Origin: Gp1-AA133 sp964641665
Lineage (GTDB): Bacteria > Acidobacteriota > Terriglobia > Terriglobales > Acidobacteriaceae
Reading direction: 5' to 3'
Length of the DNA: 64,000 nt
NCBI GenBank assembly: GCA_964641665.1
Contig: CAZXKO010000038.1
Span: 136,545-200,544, forward strand
In this document: positions 17,326 through 25,946 of the stretch, piece by piece
Layout of the letters: each line of letters starts with the position of its first letter
Position numbering within the stretch: the first letter of the stretch is position 1
Program-made: the position numbers and the translations under genes
The notes under the pieces: model-generated
What the model saw: the letters and a program-made list of their open reading frames with translations, nothing else
The model's database searches: none
Told to the model about the DNA's origin: nothing

Positions 17326-17971
17326 TGCGCTTACACCGAACCCCTTCCCGGGGATGAAGGGGCGATTCCCGCTTATTGTAGTGCAATTGCTACGCCAAAG
17401 CAGTCAACCGTCGTGAGCCTCCGCTCCTCAGGAGACCCTTCGGTGGTCGAAGCCGGGCGATTCGACTGCGTCCCTGGGAGGGCTGAGAGCCGGCGACCTA
17501 ATCTGAATTGATTAGCTCAGGGATAACAAAGCGCGCTAGAACGCTCCAGGACGCGTCGCGCGCGATCGGACGACCCCAAAAACCCCTCGACCCGACCCCC
17601 AAACGTTTCTCTTCGGGCTCCTGTACGCAATTGACAGGCACTCTACGCGACATCGTGACCCCCACTCGCGGCCTGAAAAGCCGTTTTACGAGTTTTCAAC
17701 GACTTAGCTTGTAGTGAACAAAATCTTGGTACTCGACGGCACGGCTTTGGAAACGGCAGTGCTGTCCCGGAGGGTGAGAACAGCGCTTAACCGCAGAGGT
17801 CGCAGAGAACACCCGCGGAGGTCGCAAAGAGAACCTGCCACTTCTAGGTTCCCTCCGCGATCTTTGCGCCGCTTGGCGAACTCTGCGGTTAAGAGCTTTT
17901 TCCTGCCTCCAGGGTGACGCGTCTGGGTAGCCTGCATTCTGCGCGTCAGCCAGTTGGATGGAGCGTGGTTC
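17326..17971. other. 646-bp spacer upstream of the GAF gene, with a large inverted repeat
   Basis: No gene is supported here. The right part contains the 108-bp inverted repeat described at 17786-17893. The left part presumably holds the promoter of the minus-strand GAF gene. Short reading frames inside it are products of the repeat. Confidence 0.5.
17786..17893. repeat. 108-bp imperfect inverted repeat
   Basis: Outer arms CTTAACCGCAGAG (17786-17798) and CTCTGCGGTTAAG (17881-17893) are perfect complements. Inner arms also pair (CGCAAAGAGAACCT against AGGTTCCCTCCGCGATCTTTGCG with small bulges). A T-run follows the right arm. It resembles the AACCGCAGAG-type dispersed repeats found in many environmental genomes. 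It sits behind the RND pump gene and may act as a transcription stop or be a non-autonomous mobile repeat. Confidence 0.7.
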
Positions 17972-20900
17972 CTATCGGTGGGAGGCTTGCGGGGTGGGGA
18001 TGAGTTCTTCCCGCTCCACAGTTTCGCGACTCAGGTAGTAGTGCACCGCGGGGGTGATGATCAGCGACAGCACCATCGAGATCAGGATGCCGCCGATGAC
18101 CGCGATGGCGAGCGGTTGCAACATCTGCGAACCGGCGCCGATGGCGAAGGCCAGCGGCAACATGCCGGCCATGGTCGCGAGAGCGGTCATGACGATGGGG
18201 CGAAGCCGGCGGCGTGCCGACTGCAGCATGGCGTCGTTTGCGGCCATGCCCAGGCGCCGGAACTTCTGATCAGCGTCGAGCAGCAGGATGCCGTTCTTGG
18301 CGACGATGCCTACGACCATGATCATGCCCATGAACGACGACACGTTGAACGTGGTGCGGGTGACCAGCAGGGCGATGAAGACTCCGGATGTCGAGAGCAG
18401 CGCCGAGGCGAGGATGGCCACGGGCGCCGCGAAAGTTCCGAATTCGAACAGCAGAACGATGAACACCAGCAGGATGGCGAGGATGAACACCATCACCAGG
18501 TCGTGAAACGACTTCTGCTGCTCTTCGTAGCGGCCGCCGTATTCCACACGAATGCCAGCCGGCAAGTGCAGCTGGGTAACGGTCTTTTGCACGGCGTCCA
18601 TGGCGCTGCCCAGATCGACGCCTTCGAGGCGGGCGGTCACGGCGACGTCGCGCTGCAGGTTCTCGCGGCGGATTTCGTTTTGTCCAGGAAGTTCGGTGAC
18701 GGTGGCGAGCGCGCCCAGCGTCGCGGTGTGCGCGGTGCTGCTGGTGAGCAGCGTGTCGCGCATGGCTTCGAGCGAGGCGCGATTGCTTTGCGGAAAACGC
18801 ACGCGCAGGGTGTAGGCGCGGTCGTTGGCTACGACCGGTGTCGGCGCGGGTTCGCCTTCCAGGATGGCGGCCGCGTCGGTGGCGACTTCCTCAGCGGAGA
18901 ATCCGGCGCGCGCGGCCACGCTCGGGTCCACCTGAAAAACTACTGCCGGCCCGCTGACCGTGTTGTCGATGCCGTTCAGCACATCGACGACGCCCTGAAT
19001 TTTCGAGATGTTGTCGGCGACCTTCGGCGCCCACTCCGCCAGAACGTTGGGGTCCGGGGAAAAGAGTTTGATTTGAATGGGCTCGGGTGCGCTGGTGAGG
19101 TCGTCGATCATGTCCTGCAGCACCTGGGTGAATTCAACGTCGACGGCCGGTTCTTTCGCTTTGATTTCGGCGCGGACGTCAGCGATGACGTCATCGATGG
19201 CGCGGTCGCGTTTGTCCTTGAGCTTGACGGAAATATCGCCGGTGTTGGCTTCGGTGACGGCGGCCAGGCCCAACTGCATGCCCGTCCGCCGCGAAGTGCT
19301 TTCGACCTCAGGGATCTCGTGCAGCATCTGCTCGATGTGGCTGATGACGCGGTTGGTTTCGGCGAGCGAACTGCCTGCGGGCATGATGTAGTCGACGACG
19401 AAACCACCCTCATCCATCTCGGGCAGGAGATCGGAACCGGAGAAGCGATAGCAGATGTAGGACACTGCGATCAGGACCACGCTCAGAATTGCCAGCCACA
19501 CCGGGCCGGCGACGGCGCGGCGCAACCAGCGTTCGTGGAATGAGACGATGCGCTGGAAAAAGCCGCTCAGGTGCGCGTCTTCGGCGGCCAGCAGGCGGGA
19601 GATGGATTCTTCTTCGGGTTCTGTAGAGGCCTCGTCCGTGTCCTTCTTGCGCTTCCCGATGAAGTAGAGGCTCAGGTTCGGCGTCCAGGTCAGGGCCAGC
19701 GCAAGCGAGGTCAGCAGAGACACGGTCATGGTGATGGCCAGCGCGCGGAAGAAGGTGCCGGTTACACCCGTGATCGAAATCAGGGGGAGGAAAACCACGA
19801 CTGGGGTGATCGTGGAACCGATCAGGGGAACGGTGATTTCCTGCAGCGCGCTATGGATGGCCTGGGTACGATTTTGCCCGGCGTCACGGTGCAGAACGAT
19901 ATTTTCGACGACCACGATGGCGTCGTCGATGACCAGACCGACCGCGGCCGCCAGACCGCCCAGGGTCATCAGGTCGAAGCTTTCGCCGAGGACCTTCAGC
20001 GCGATGAAGGTCACCAGAACCGTGACCGGGATGACGAGTCCGGCGACGATCGAGGTGCCCCAGTCTCGCAGGAAGACGACCAGGATGATCGAGGCGAGGA
20101 TCAGACCGAGCAGGATGGCGTCGCGCACGCTCCGGATCGATTGCCCGACGATGATGGATTGATCGTAGAACGGGCGCAGTTCGATGCCCGGGGGCAAAGA
20201 TTGCTGGATGCGCGCGACTTCTGCGTGCACCTCGTCGGCGACCTGCACCGTGTTGCTGTCGGGCTGGCGGTTGATGTTCAGCAGAATTGCCGGTTTGCCG
20301 TTGGCGTTGACGATGGTGTAAACGGGCTTGACGCCGTGCGTGACGCTGGCGATATCGCCGATACGGACCGGGATGCCCGCCGGAGTGGTCTTGATGACGG
20401 TGGCGGCGATCTGCTCGGGCGTGCGTACCTGGGCGTTGATGAGGCCTAGCACCAACTGGTGGTTGCGCTCGATCAGGCCGGGCGAGTCGACGAGATTGGT
20501 GCGGCGGACGGCCTCGAGAATGTCAGGCACGGTGATCCCGGCGAGCTGGAGTCGTGCCGGGTCGGGAGTGATGTAGAACTCCGGCTCCTGGCCTCCCTGC
20601 ACGAGAACGGTAGACACACCGTCCAGACGATTGAGACGCGGCTTGATTTCATAAGTCGCCATCTCCCACAGCCTGGTCGGCGGCATGTTTTCGGACGTCA
20701 GGCTGTAGCCAAGGATGGGAAAGCTGGCGAAGGTCATGCGATGGGCTTCGATCTTCGCGGTGGCGGGGAGTTCGGGCTGGACGCGGGAGATCGCCGCATT
20801 CACGTATTGCAGCGTCTGGAACATGTCGATGTCCCAGCGGAAGAACAGGTCAACTTCAGCGGAGCCTCGGCTCGTAATGGAGCGGACCTGGAGCAGGCCG

Positions 20901-21136
20901 GGAACGCTATTGACGGTTTCTTCAATGGGGCGGGTGATGGTGACCATCATCTGGTCGATGGGCATCACGCCGTTGTCGACCGCGATCAGGATGCGGGGAA
21001 AGTTCGTCGACGGAAACACGGATACCGGAATCGTGAAGGCGAGGTAGGCCCCCAGCAGGGCGAGCGTCAGGATCAGGAAGATCACCGAGCGGGAGTGCTT
21101 GGCGAACCAGTACGAGTTGTCGGTGTGATTCGACAC
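17972..21136 (-). CDS. RND efflux transporter, inner-membrane permease subunit
   Basis: 1054-aa AcrB/HAE-type pump. Proton-relay acidic pair in the fourth membrane segment (VGLVIDDAIVVVENI), duplicated membrane and porter halves, N-terminal span after a short cytoplasmic start (RSVIFLILTLALLGAYLAFT), and C-terminal TPAVHYYL. It uses the proton gradient to expel drugs, solvents or metals through a TolC channel. It follows the adaptor gene by 5 bp and is the last gene of the tolC-adaptor-pump operon. Sequence alone does not settle drug against metal specificity; the methionine and charged residues diagnostic of CusA-type metal pumps were not verified. Confidence 0.93.
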   Translation of the reverse strand: MSNHTDNSYWFAKHSRSVIFLILTLALLGAYLAFTIPVSVFPSTNFPRILIAVDNGVMPIDQMMVTITRPIEETVNSVPGLLQVRSITSRGSAEVDLFFRWDIDMFQTLQYVNAAISRVQPELPATAKIEAHRMTFASFPILGYSLTSENMPPTRLWEMATYEIKPRLNRLDGVSTVLVQGGQEPEFYITPDPARLQLAGITVPDILEAVRRTNLVDSPGLIERNHQLVLGLINAQVRTPEQIAATVIKTTPAGIPVRIGDIASVTHGVKPVYTIVNANGKPAILLNINRQPDSNTVQVADEVHAEVARIQQSLPPGIELRPFYDQSIIVGQSIRSVRDAILLGLILASIILVVFLRDWGTSIVAGLVIPVTVLVTFIALKVLGESFDLMTLGGLAAAVGLVIDDAIVVVENIVLHRDAGQNRTQAIHSALQEITVPLIGSTITPVVVFLPLISITGVTGTFFRALAITMTVSLLTSLALALTWTPNLSLYFIGKRKKDTDEASTEPEEESISRLLAAEDAHLSGFFQRIVSFHERWLRRAVAGPVWLAILSVVLIAVSYICYRFSGSDLLPEMDEGGFVVDYIMPAGSSLAETNRVISHIEQMLHEIPEVESTSRRTGMQLGLAAVTEANTGDISVKLKDKRDRAIDDVIADVRAEIKAKEPAVDVEFTQVLQDMIDDLTSAPEPIQIKLFSPDPNVLAEWAPKVADNISKIQGVVDVLNGIDNTVSGPAVVFQVDPSVAARAGFSAEEVATDAAAILEGEPAPTPVVANDRAYTLRVRFPQSNRASLEAMRDTLLTSSTAHTATLGALATVTELPGQNEIRRENLQRDVAVTARLEGVDLGSAMDAVQKTVTQLHLPAGIRVEYGGRYEEQQKSFHDLVMVFILAILLVFIVLLFEFGTFAAPVAILASALLSTSGVFIALLVTRTTFNVSSFMGMIMVVGIVAKNGILLLDADQKFRRLGMAANDAMLQSARRRLRPIVMTALATMAGMLPLAFAIGAGSQMLQPLAIAVIGGILISMVLSLIITPAVHYYLSRETVEREELIPTPQASHR

Positions 21137-21141
21137 GAGTT

Positions 21142-22641
21142 CTATTTGTCGTCCTTCTTGTCGTCTTTTGCGTCCGGATTGTCTTTCGCGTCGGAAGCGC
21201 CGGGTTTCTTCTCACCGGACGCGGCGGGCGCCTCGATGGTCACCTTGGTGTTGTCGGGCAGGCCGTAAGCGCCCGAGGTAATGACGCGATCTCCGGCGTG
21301 AATGCCGTCGGCAATCTGAACGCGATCCCCATCGTGGATACCCGTCTTCACGGTTGTCTGGTGGGCGTGATTGTCCGTGCCGACGATCATCACGGTCGTT
21401 ATGCCATCCTGCGCGATAAGTACCGAGGCGGCCGGCACAGCGACCGCGTCTTTCACGGTTTGCGCCAGCATGGAAACTTGCACGCTGGTGCCGGGCTTTA
21501 AACGCTGCTTGGGATTTGCCGCCTGCACCCAGACTTCGACGGTGGTGCTGTTGGGATCGAGGGCCGGGCTGATGACAGTGACCTTGCCCTCGACGGGGTC
21601 GTCTTCTCCGGGGGCGGCGAGAGTGGCGGGGTCGCCGAGTTTCAGCAGGGCGGCGTCGGGCTGGGGGATGTGGGCCTTGGCGATGACGTGCGAAATGTCC
21701 ATGACGGTGATGAGAGGAGTGCCGGCGGCGGCCATCTCACCGGGGTAGAGCGGGCGATCGGTGACGAAGCCGTCGATGGGGCTGCGGATCTCGGAGTAGC
21801 TGAGCTGCGCTTCGGCTCCCATGGACTTGCCCTTGGCGGCCTGCAGTTGGCCGGCTGCGGACTTGAGTTCTTGCTGTTTGCCGATGGCCTGGAGAGCGTC
21901 GAAGTGCTTCTTCGCAAGCTCGTACTGGTTGCGGGCCTGGGTGAGGTCGACGCCGGCCTGGTCGAGTTCCTTGCGGGGCAGGGCGCCCTGTTGGAAGAGC
22001 TCTTCGCGGCTGTGGAAGACCTTCTCCTGGGCGTCGAGGAGTTTCTTGGCCGCCTCGGTGTCGAACTGCGCTTTCTGCATTTCTTCGGGAAGGCTGGCGG
22101 CGGTGGTGGTTTCGTAGGCTGCTTGAGCCTGGGCGAGGTTGCCTTTGTTCTCTTCGGTCGAGGCAGTCAGGTCGCGGTTCTCGAGGACGGCGAGGAGTTG
22201 GTCCTTGTGCACTCGGTTGCCGCGGTTGACGTAGAAGGTGCGGACGGGGGCGCTGATCTTGGGTGTGATCGCGGCTTGCTGCAGGGGGAAGAGAATGGCC
22301 TGCGCGGTGATGGTCTGGTGGAGGGTGGCTTTCTCGGCGGCGACCGCTTGCACGGAGACAGCGGCTTCTTCCTTGGTTTCCTTGGAGCAGGCGGAGGAGA
22401 AGAGCAAGGCGGCGAGGGCGAGATAGATCGTGTAGGCCCAGACGCCCTCGTCTGGGCGGCCGGGCGGCTGCCCGGCATTTTGTTTGCGGGCGTGCGCGGT
22501 ATGTTCGCAGCGAAAACCGGCGGAGCTGCGCTCCGGTGGGCAGACGAGGGCGTCTGCGCCTACGCGAGCCGGAGCGTCTGCCCCTACGCGGGTTGGGGCG
22601 TTTGTCCCGATGCGGGTTGTGGCGCGGCGGACGAGATTCAT
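21142..22641 (-). CDS. RND efflux periplasmic adaptor lipoprotein with repeat-derived N-terminal extension
   Basis: Membrane fusion protein linking the pump to TolC. A lipoprotein signal (IYLALAALLFSSAC) stands about 70 residues after the only available start. It is followed by barrel-sandwich hybrid, alpha-hairpin and beta-barrel regions (ITPKISAPVRTFYVNRGNRV; IRSPIDGFVTDRPLYPGEM). The ATG at 22641 overlaps the tolC stop (TAATG). No ATG or GTG lies just before the signal peptide. The intervening 65 residues come from short repeats (TRIGTNAP, TRVGADAP, ARVGADAL) and palindromes, so the signal seems pushed inward by a repeat insertion. The C-terminus is Asp/Lys-rich. Confidence 0.9.
   Translation of the reverse strand: MNLVRRATTRIGTNAPTRVGADAPARVGADALVCPPERSSAGFRCEHTAHARKQNAGQPPGRPDEGVWAYTIYLALAALLFSSACSKETKEEAAVSVQAVAAEKATLHQTITAQAILFPLQQAAITPKISAPVRTFYVNRGNRVHKDQLLAVLENRDLTASTEENKGNLAQAQAAYETTTAASLPEEMQKAQFDTEAAKKLLDAQEKVFHSREELFQQGALPRKELDQAGVDLTQARNQYELAKKHFDALQAIGKQQELKSAAGQLQAAKGKSMGAEAQLSYSEIRSPIDGFVTDRPLYPGEMAAAGTPLITVMDISHVIAKAHIPQPDAALLKLGDPATLAAPGEDDPVEGKVTVISPALDPNSTTVEVWVQAANPKQRLKPGTSVQVSMLAQTVKDAVAVPAASVLIAQDGITTVMIVGTDNHAHQTTVKTGIHDGDRVQIADGIHAGDRVITSGAYGLPDNTKVTIEAPAASGEKKPGASDAKDNPDAKDDKKDDK
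22438..22628. repeat. Composite repeat inside the adaptor gene's 5' end
   Basis: Two near-identical 18-bp palindromes (22438-22455 and 22540-22557; core CAGACGCCCTCGTCTG) flank about 100 bp of GC-rich DNA. Next to the second are three 24-nt units (about 22557-22628) coding TRIGTNAP, TRVGADAP and ARVGADAL on the minus strand. The whole is in frame with the adaptor gene. Such CAGACG-type repeats are usually intergenic. Confidence 0.75.
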
Positions 22642-24029
22642 TAGAAGCTCCCCGTCAGGGTTTGCAATGTGGCAATCGACAGGCGGTAGCGGGCCTGGCC
22701 GTCAGCATACGCGTTGCGGGCCTGGGTGCGCGTGTTCTGCGCGTCGACGACTTCGAGGACCGTCGACTCGCCGGCCTGGTAGCGCATGGTGGTGAGGCGC
22801 AGACTGTCGTCGGCGAGTTCGGCGGACTGGCTGAGCGAATCGAGTTCGGCGCGCGAGGTTTCGGCCTCGGCGTAGAAGGCGCGCAGGTTGCTGATCGCCT
22901 GACGCTGGGCAAAGCTTAACTCGACGCGGGCCTGGTTGCGGCGCAGGTCGGCCTGCTTCAGCTTGCTGATGTTGGCGCCCCAGCTCCAGAGGGGGATCTG
23001 AATGCTGGCCACGATGGAGGATCCCAGATTATTTACGAATTGATTCGCGACGGGATCGAACTGGCGGGTGGCGAAGTGGCTGGAGTCGATGCCATAGAAG
23101 TAGTCGACGCTGGCCGAGGGGAGCAAGCCGCTCCAGGCGCTGGTGACGTCGTGCTTGGCGACCTGGAGGGCAGCCACGGCTGCGCGCAGTTCCGGATTCT
23201 TTTGCGCGGCCATGGCCTGCACTTCAGGGTACTGGGGGAGGGACACGGGCATCTGCAGATCGTCGACCACGTTGAAATTCTCGTTGAAATCGGGAAAGAG
23301 CAGGACGGCGAGTTCGAGGCGGCTTTTTCCCATGCCGAGTCGGGATTCCTGCAGGTCGCGCTGCTGCTGCTCGAACTGGAGGCGCGCCTTGATTACGTCG
23401 GAGTGCGCGACCTCGCCGCCTTTTTCGAGTTTCTGACTGATGTCGAGGAATTTTCTGGCTTCTTCGGCGGCGAGTTGTTCAGTTCCGTACTTGCGCTGGG
23501 CGACGACCAGTCCGTAGTACGACTGAACAATTGTGACGACCAGGCCGCGAGCGGCGATCTCGGCGCGGGCTTTCGCCAGAGCTTCGGCGGCGGCGGCGCG
23601 GCGATAGTCGCCGTATGCGGCGAGCGAGAATACCTGGTGAACGTTGCCTTGGCTGAGGTATTCGTGGACGCCGTTGTTGGCGATGTAGGCCGCGGTGTTG
23701 GAGCGGGTGCCGTTACCCTGCGAGTAAATGAAGTCGGTGTTGTAGTTGACGTTGGGAAGAAGTCCGGCACGGCCCTGCACGCGGTCTTCGTGGGCGAGGC
23801 CAAGCTCGGTGAGCGCGGCACGAAAGTCGGGGCTGTTGGCCTGGGCGCGTTGGAGCGCGTCCTGAAGGGTGAGGGTGACAGGGGCGGCTGCGGACTGTGC
23901 GTTGGGACCTGTGGCTGGCGGGGCCGGTTCATTCTGGGCGAGCGCGGTGAGGCCGAGGGCCAGCGTCGCAAGAAGCAGGGGCCAAAGTTTGAGTTCGAAT
24001 GATGCGCCCGAGGCGCGAGCGATTTTCAT
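22641..24029 (-). CDS. TolC-family outer membrane efflux protein
   Basis: 462-aa outer-membrane factor forming the exit duct for the adjoining RND pump. Signal peptide (LWPLLLATLALGLTALAQ), two TolC repeats rich in Ala/Gln/Glu helices (ALAKARAEIAARGLVVTIVQ; ARVELSFAQRQAISNLRAFY) and C-terminal YRLSIATLQTLTGSF. Start taken as ATG 24029 with GAGG six bases upstream; an in-frame start eight codons earlier is weaker. First gene of the operon; its stop overlaps the adaptor start. Confidence 0.92.
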   Translation of the reverse strand: MKIARASGASFELKLWPLLLATLALGLTALAQNEPAPPATGPNAQSAAAPVTLTLQDALQRAQANSPDFRAALTELGLAHEDRVQGRAGLLPNVNYNTDFIYSQGNGTRSNTAAYIANNGVHEYLSQGNVHQVFSLAAYGDYRRAAAAEALAKARAEIAARGLVVTIVQSYYGLVVAQRKYGTEQLAAEEARKFLDISQKLEKGGEVAHSDVIKARLQFEQQQRDLQESRLGMGKSRLELAVLLFPDFNENFNVVDDLQMPVSLPQYPEVQAMAAQKNPELRAAVAALQVAKHDVTSAWSGLLPSASVDYFYGIDSSHFATRQFDPVANQFVNNLGSSIVASIQIPLWSWGANISKLKQADLRRNQARVELSFAQRQAISNLRAFYAEAETSRAELDSLSQSAELADDSLRLTTMRYQAGESTVLEVVDAQNTRTQARNAYADGQARYRLSIATLQTLTGSF

Positions 24030-24326
24030 GTCCACCCTCACGATTTCAGTCACTTAGCATACCGAATCGAACATTAAGAAAAGCTGAAAGCTTGGGCCGC
24101 GAGTTCGGAGGGTTAGGGCGGATTAATGGGCGCGGTTTCATTCCGGATTTCGAGGGCAGGAATGCAGCCCGAAATGAATTCTCTCGCAGCCATCGTTCGA
24201 AGAGGTCCGAGGACGCAAACGCTGGCATCCATTGGTCTTTGTCCAATCGAGCGGAGGAGCGAAGGTTTGGCGAAGGGTGTGCATCCAGGGGAGGCGTTCG
24301 GAACGAAATCAGGAGCGGTAATAAAC

Positions 24327-24569
24327 ATGATCAATCTGGAAGCCATCAAAATTACTCCCCGGGACGAGGAAGTCTTGCGGCTGCTTGCGCAAGGATGCAG
24401 CAACAAGGAAATCGCCGGACATCTCAACATCAGCCCACGCACCGTGAAGCAACACCTGCGCACGCTGTTCCTGCGCGCCGGGATCACCGAGGGGCGCAAA
24501 CGAGTGAAGTTGGCCACCGCCATGTACGTCAAAGAGGAGATGGAATCATGCAGCCCTGCGATCAGCTAA
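24327..24569 (+). CDS. Stand-alone LuxR-type HTH protein A2
   Basis: 80-aa protein consisting of a LuxR/GerE HTH (RDEEVLRLLAQGCSNKEIA, ISPRTVKQHLRTLFLRAGIT, KRVKLATAMY). ATG 24327 is preceded by AGGAG (24311-24315). It is paralogous to A1 at 13799 (shared RTVK, LFLR-x-GIT, KRVKLAT). Its stop lies 22 nt inside the next gene, suggesting coupled translation. No sensor domain. It is divergent from the tolC efflux operon (297-bp spacer), so regulation of that operon is possible but unproven. Confidence 0.8.
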   Translation: MINLEAIKITPRDEEVLRLLAQGCSNKEIAGHLNISPRTVKQHLRTLFLRAGITEGRKRVKLATAMYVKEEMESCSPAIS

Positions 24570-24829
24570 CACGAAAAGAAATTCAGGTTGCCACGCTCGT
24601 CTGGGAAGGTCTGACGAACCGGGACATCGCGAAAATTATCGGGACCACGGAGCAGGTGGTGAAGAACTACTTGCGGACTGCGTTCGACAAGCTGGGAGTT
24701 TGGAGCCGGCTGGAATTGGCGCTCTATATTGCCAGCCACGGGGGCGTGAACTGGGTAACGGAACTCGGGCTGGACGTGGAACCGGCGGCCGAGCACGAGT
24801 TGAGCCGGGTGGCTTACGCGGGGAGGTAG
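24548..24829 (+). CDS. Stand-alone LuxR-type HTH protein B2
   Basis: 93 aa: LuxR HTH (TRKEIQVATLVWEGLTNRDI, GTTEQVVKNYLRTAFDKLGV, W-x-R-x-ELAL) with a short acidic tail. ATG 24548 has GAGGAG at 24534-24539 inside the end of A2. It is paralogous to B1 at 14008. The B-type recognition helix region (GTTE-x-VVKNYLR) differs from the A type (RTVK-x-HLRTLFLR), so A and B probably contact different bases, or form a heterodimer (inference). Confidence 0.8.
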   Translation: MQPCDQLTRKEIQVATLVWEGLTNRDIAKIIGTTEQVVKNYLRTAFDKLGVWSRLELALYIASHGGVNWVTELGLDVEPAAEHELSRVAYAGR

Positions 24830-24910
24830 AAGCTCGCCGAGCCCGACGCGAGAGCGGTGTTGGTGGGGCTCGGGCGGCTGCTGAAACCATTGATTTGAAT
24901 CTCGGAACTT

Positions 24911-24975
24911 CAGCGGCTTAAAGCCGCGTTCAAGACTCGGAGCTGACAGCCCCGCTTGAAGCCAGGCCCCTCATG
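24911..24975. repeat. AGCGGCTTAAAGCCGC repeat, copy 1
   Basis: Palindromic head CAGCGGCTTAAAGCCGCG followed after about 25 nt by a diverged GCTTGAAGCC half (about 24953-24963). Same layout as the copy at 25046. Confidence 0.6.
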
Positions 24976-25045
24976 AAACCGAGCAGCGTCGAGGCTCTGC
25001 CCCAGGGCTGTATTCGGAGACTCGCTTGAATCCCGGAGCGCACCT

Positions 25046-25110
25046 CAGCGGCTAAAGCCGCCCTCAAAACCGAGCGCTTACGGCCCGGCTGAAGCCGGGC
25101 CCTTTCAAGA
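25046..25110. repeat. AGCGGCTAAAGCCG repeat, copy 2
   Basis: Head CAGCGGCTAAAGCCG (about 25046-25060) and a strong second hairpin GGCCCGGCTGAAGCCGGGCC (about 25082-25101). It looks like the GGCTAAAGCC/GGCTGAAGCC dispersed repeats common in Acidobacteriota spacers (family knowledge, not checked here). Confidence 0.65.
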
Positions 25111-25292
25111 CCAGGTGAGCTCGGAGTCTTACCGCGGGCTGGTAAAGGCGCGATCTGGCAGTCCCATTCTTCCGAGAGCGGTGCGGGGCAGCGGCCGAAG
25201 CCGGTCAATTTTCGTGCGGTTGCGGTGCGTCTGAAGACGCGCCCTGATACGAACCCGGATACGAGGCCTGCGCGTTTTTCGGCAGCACCCTG

Positions 25293-25946
25293 CTAGGGGC
25301 GGGCGCTGGCTAGGGTATCGAGATAGCGCTTCAGCTGCTCGCGGTCGTCGGTCTTGATTTCTTCGAATTGGATGCCGACGCCGGAGCCGGGGCGGGCGGC
25401 GGCGACTCTGCCGACAGCCCAGACCTTCTTGTCTTGGATCCACAGGGCGAGCCGAACTTTCGTTCCCTCTTTCAGGGTGCTCGACATTTCGACGAAGCAG
25501 CCGCCCAGGCTGATGTCAGAGACGCGTCCCCAGATCCGGCTTTCCTGACTGGCGGGGTGGATTTCGACCGAGAGCGAGCAGCGGCGGCGAGGGTGCTGGC
25601 GGCGCTCATTGAGAGAACGGGCGCGGACGAGATCTTCAGTGGTGGCCGGGAGGGGGAAATCCCAGATGATTTCCTCGGATTTAACGCTCTGCAAGCCGGC
25701 GAGATTTTGCTGCGGAGTGGCGGGGGTGCCGATCCAGCGGACTTCGTAGCGGCTCTTGGACTTCCCGTAGACGATGCCGATGACCTCGCCCACCTTGAGC
25801 TGGGTCCTGACCTCGATGACCATGGCTCCGGCGCGGCTGACGTTTACGGTGAAGACATTTTCGTTGAAGGTTTTTCCGGCGGCGTCGGTTCCGAAGATTC
25901 GGACGGGGACCCGGATGTCCTTGCGCGGCTCCCGGCGGCTAACCAT
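25293..25946 (-). CDS. Tandem PilZ-domain protein (possible c-di-GMP effector)
   Basis: 217 aa with two PilZ-like domains. The first (about 1-95) has RREPRKDIR and VNVSRAG; the second (about 115-210) has the fuller signature RRQHPRRRC and DISLGGCFVE. The Arg cluster and D/N-x-S-x-x-G are the cyclic-di-GMP contacts of the family. There is no membrane segment or output domain, so it probably acts by binding a partner. It is convergent with LuxR-HTH pair 2. Two other PilZ proteins are in the window (39267, 40088). Confidence 0.85.
   Translation of the reverse strand: MVSRREPRKDIRVPVRIFGTDAAGKTFNENVFTVNVSRAGAMVIEVRTQLKVGEVIGIVYGKSKSRYEVRWIGTPATPQQNLAGLQSVKSEEIIWDFPLPATTEDLVRARSLNERRQHPRRRCSLSVEIHPASQESRIWGRVSDISLGGCFVEMSSTLKEGTKVRLALWIQDKKVWAVGRVAAARPGSGVGIQFEEIKTDDREQLKRYLDTLASARP

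Larger units (their letters stand above)
24830..25292. other. 463-bp repeat-rich spacer
   Basis: No gene is supported. It contains at least two copies of a palindromic repeat family (see 24911 and 25046). Several hairpins here may insulate the LuxR-HTH pair from the convergent PilZ gene. Confidence 0.5.

Noticed and set aside
17954..19543. 529-codon open frame on the plus strand
   Set aside because: Antisense to the RND pump gene; the protein sequence is a run of Asp/Gly/His/Arg typical of shadow frames.
22438..22641. Possible CRISPR or minisatellite array
   Set aside because: Three 24-nt units without spacers plus palindromes; better explained as an intergenic repeat family.
24830..25292. 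Possible CRISPR array from repeated AGCGGC units
   Set aside because: Only two diverged copies with internal symmetry, no regular spacing or spacers, and no cas gene nearby.
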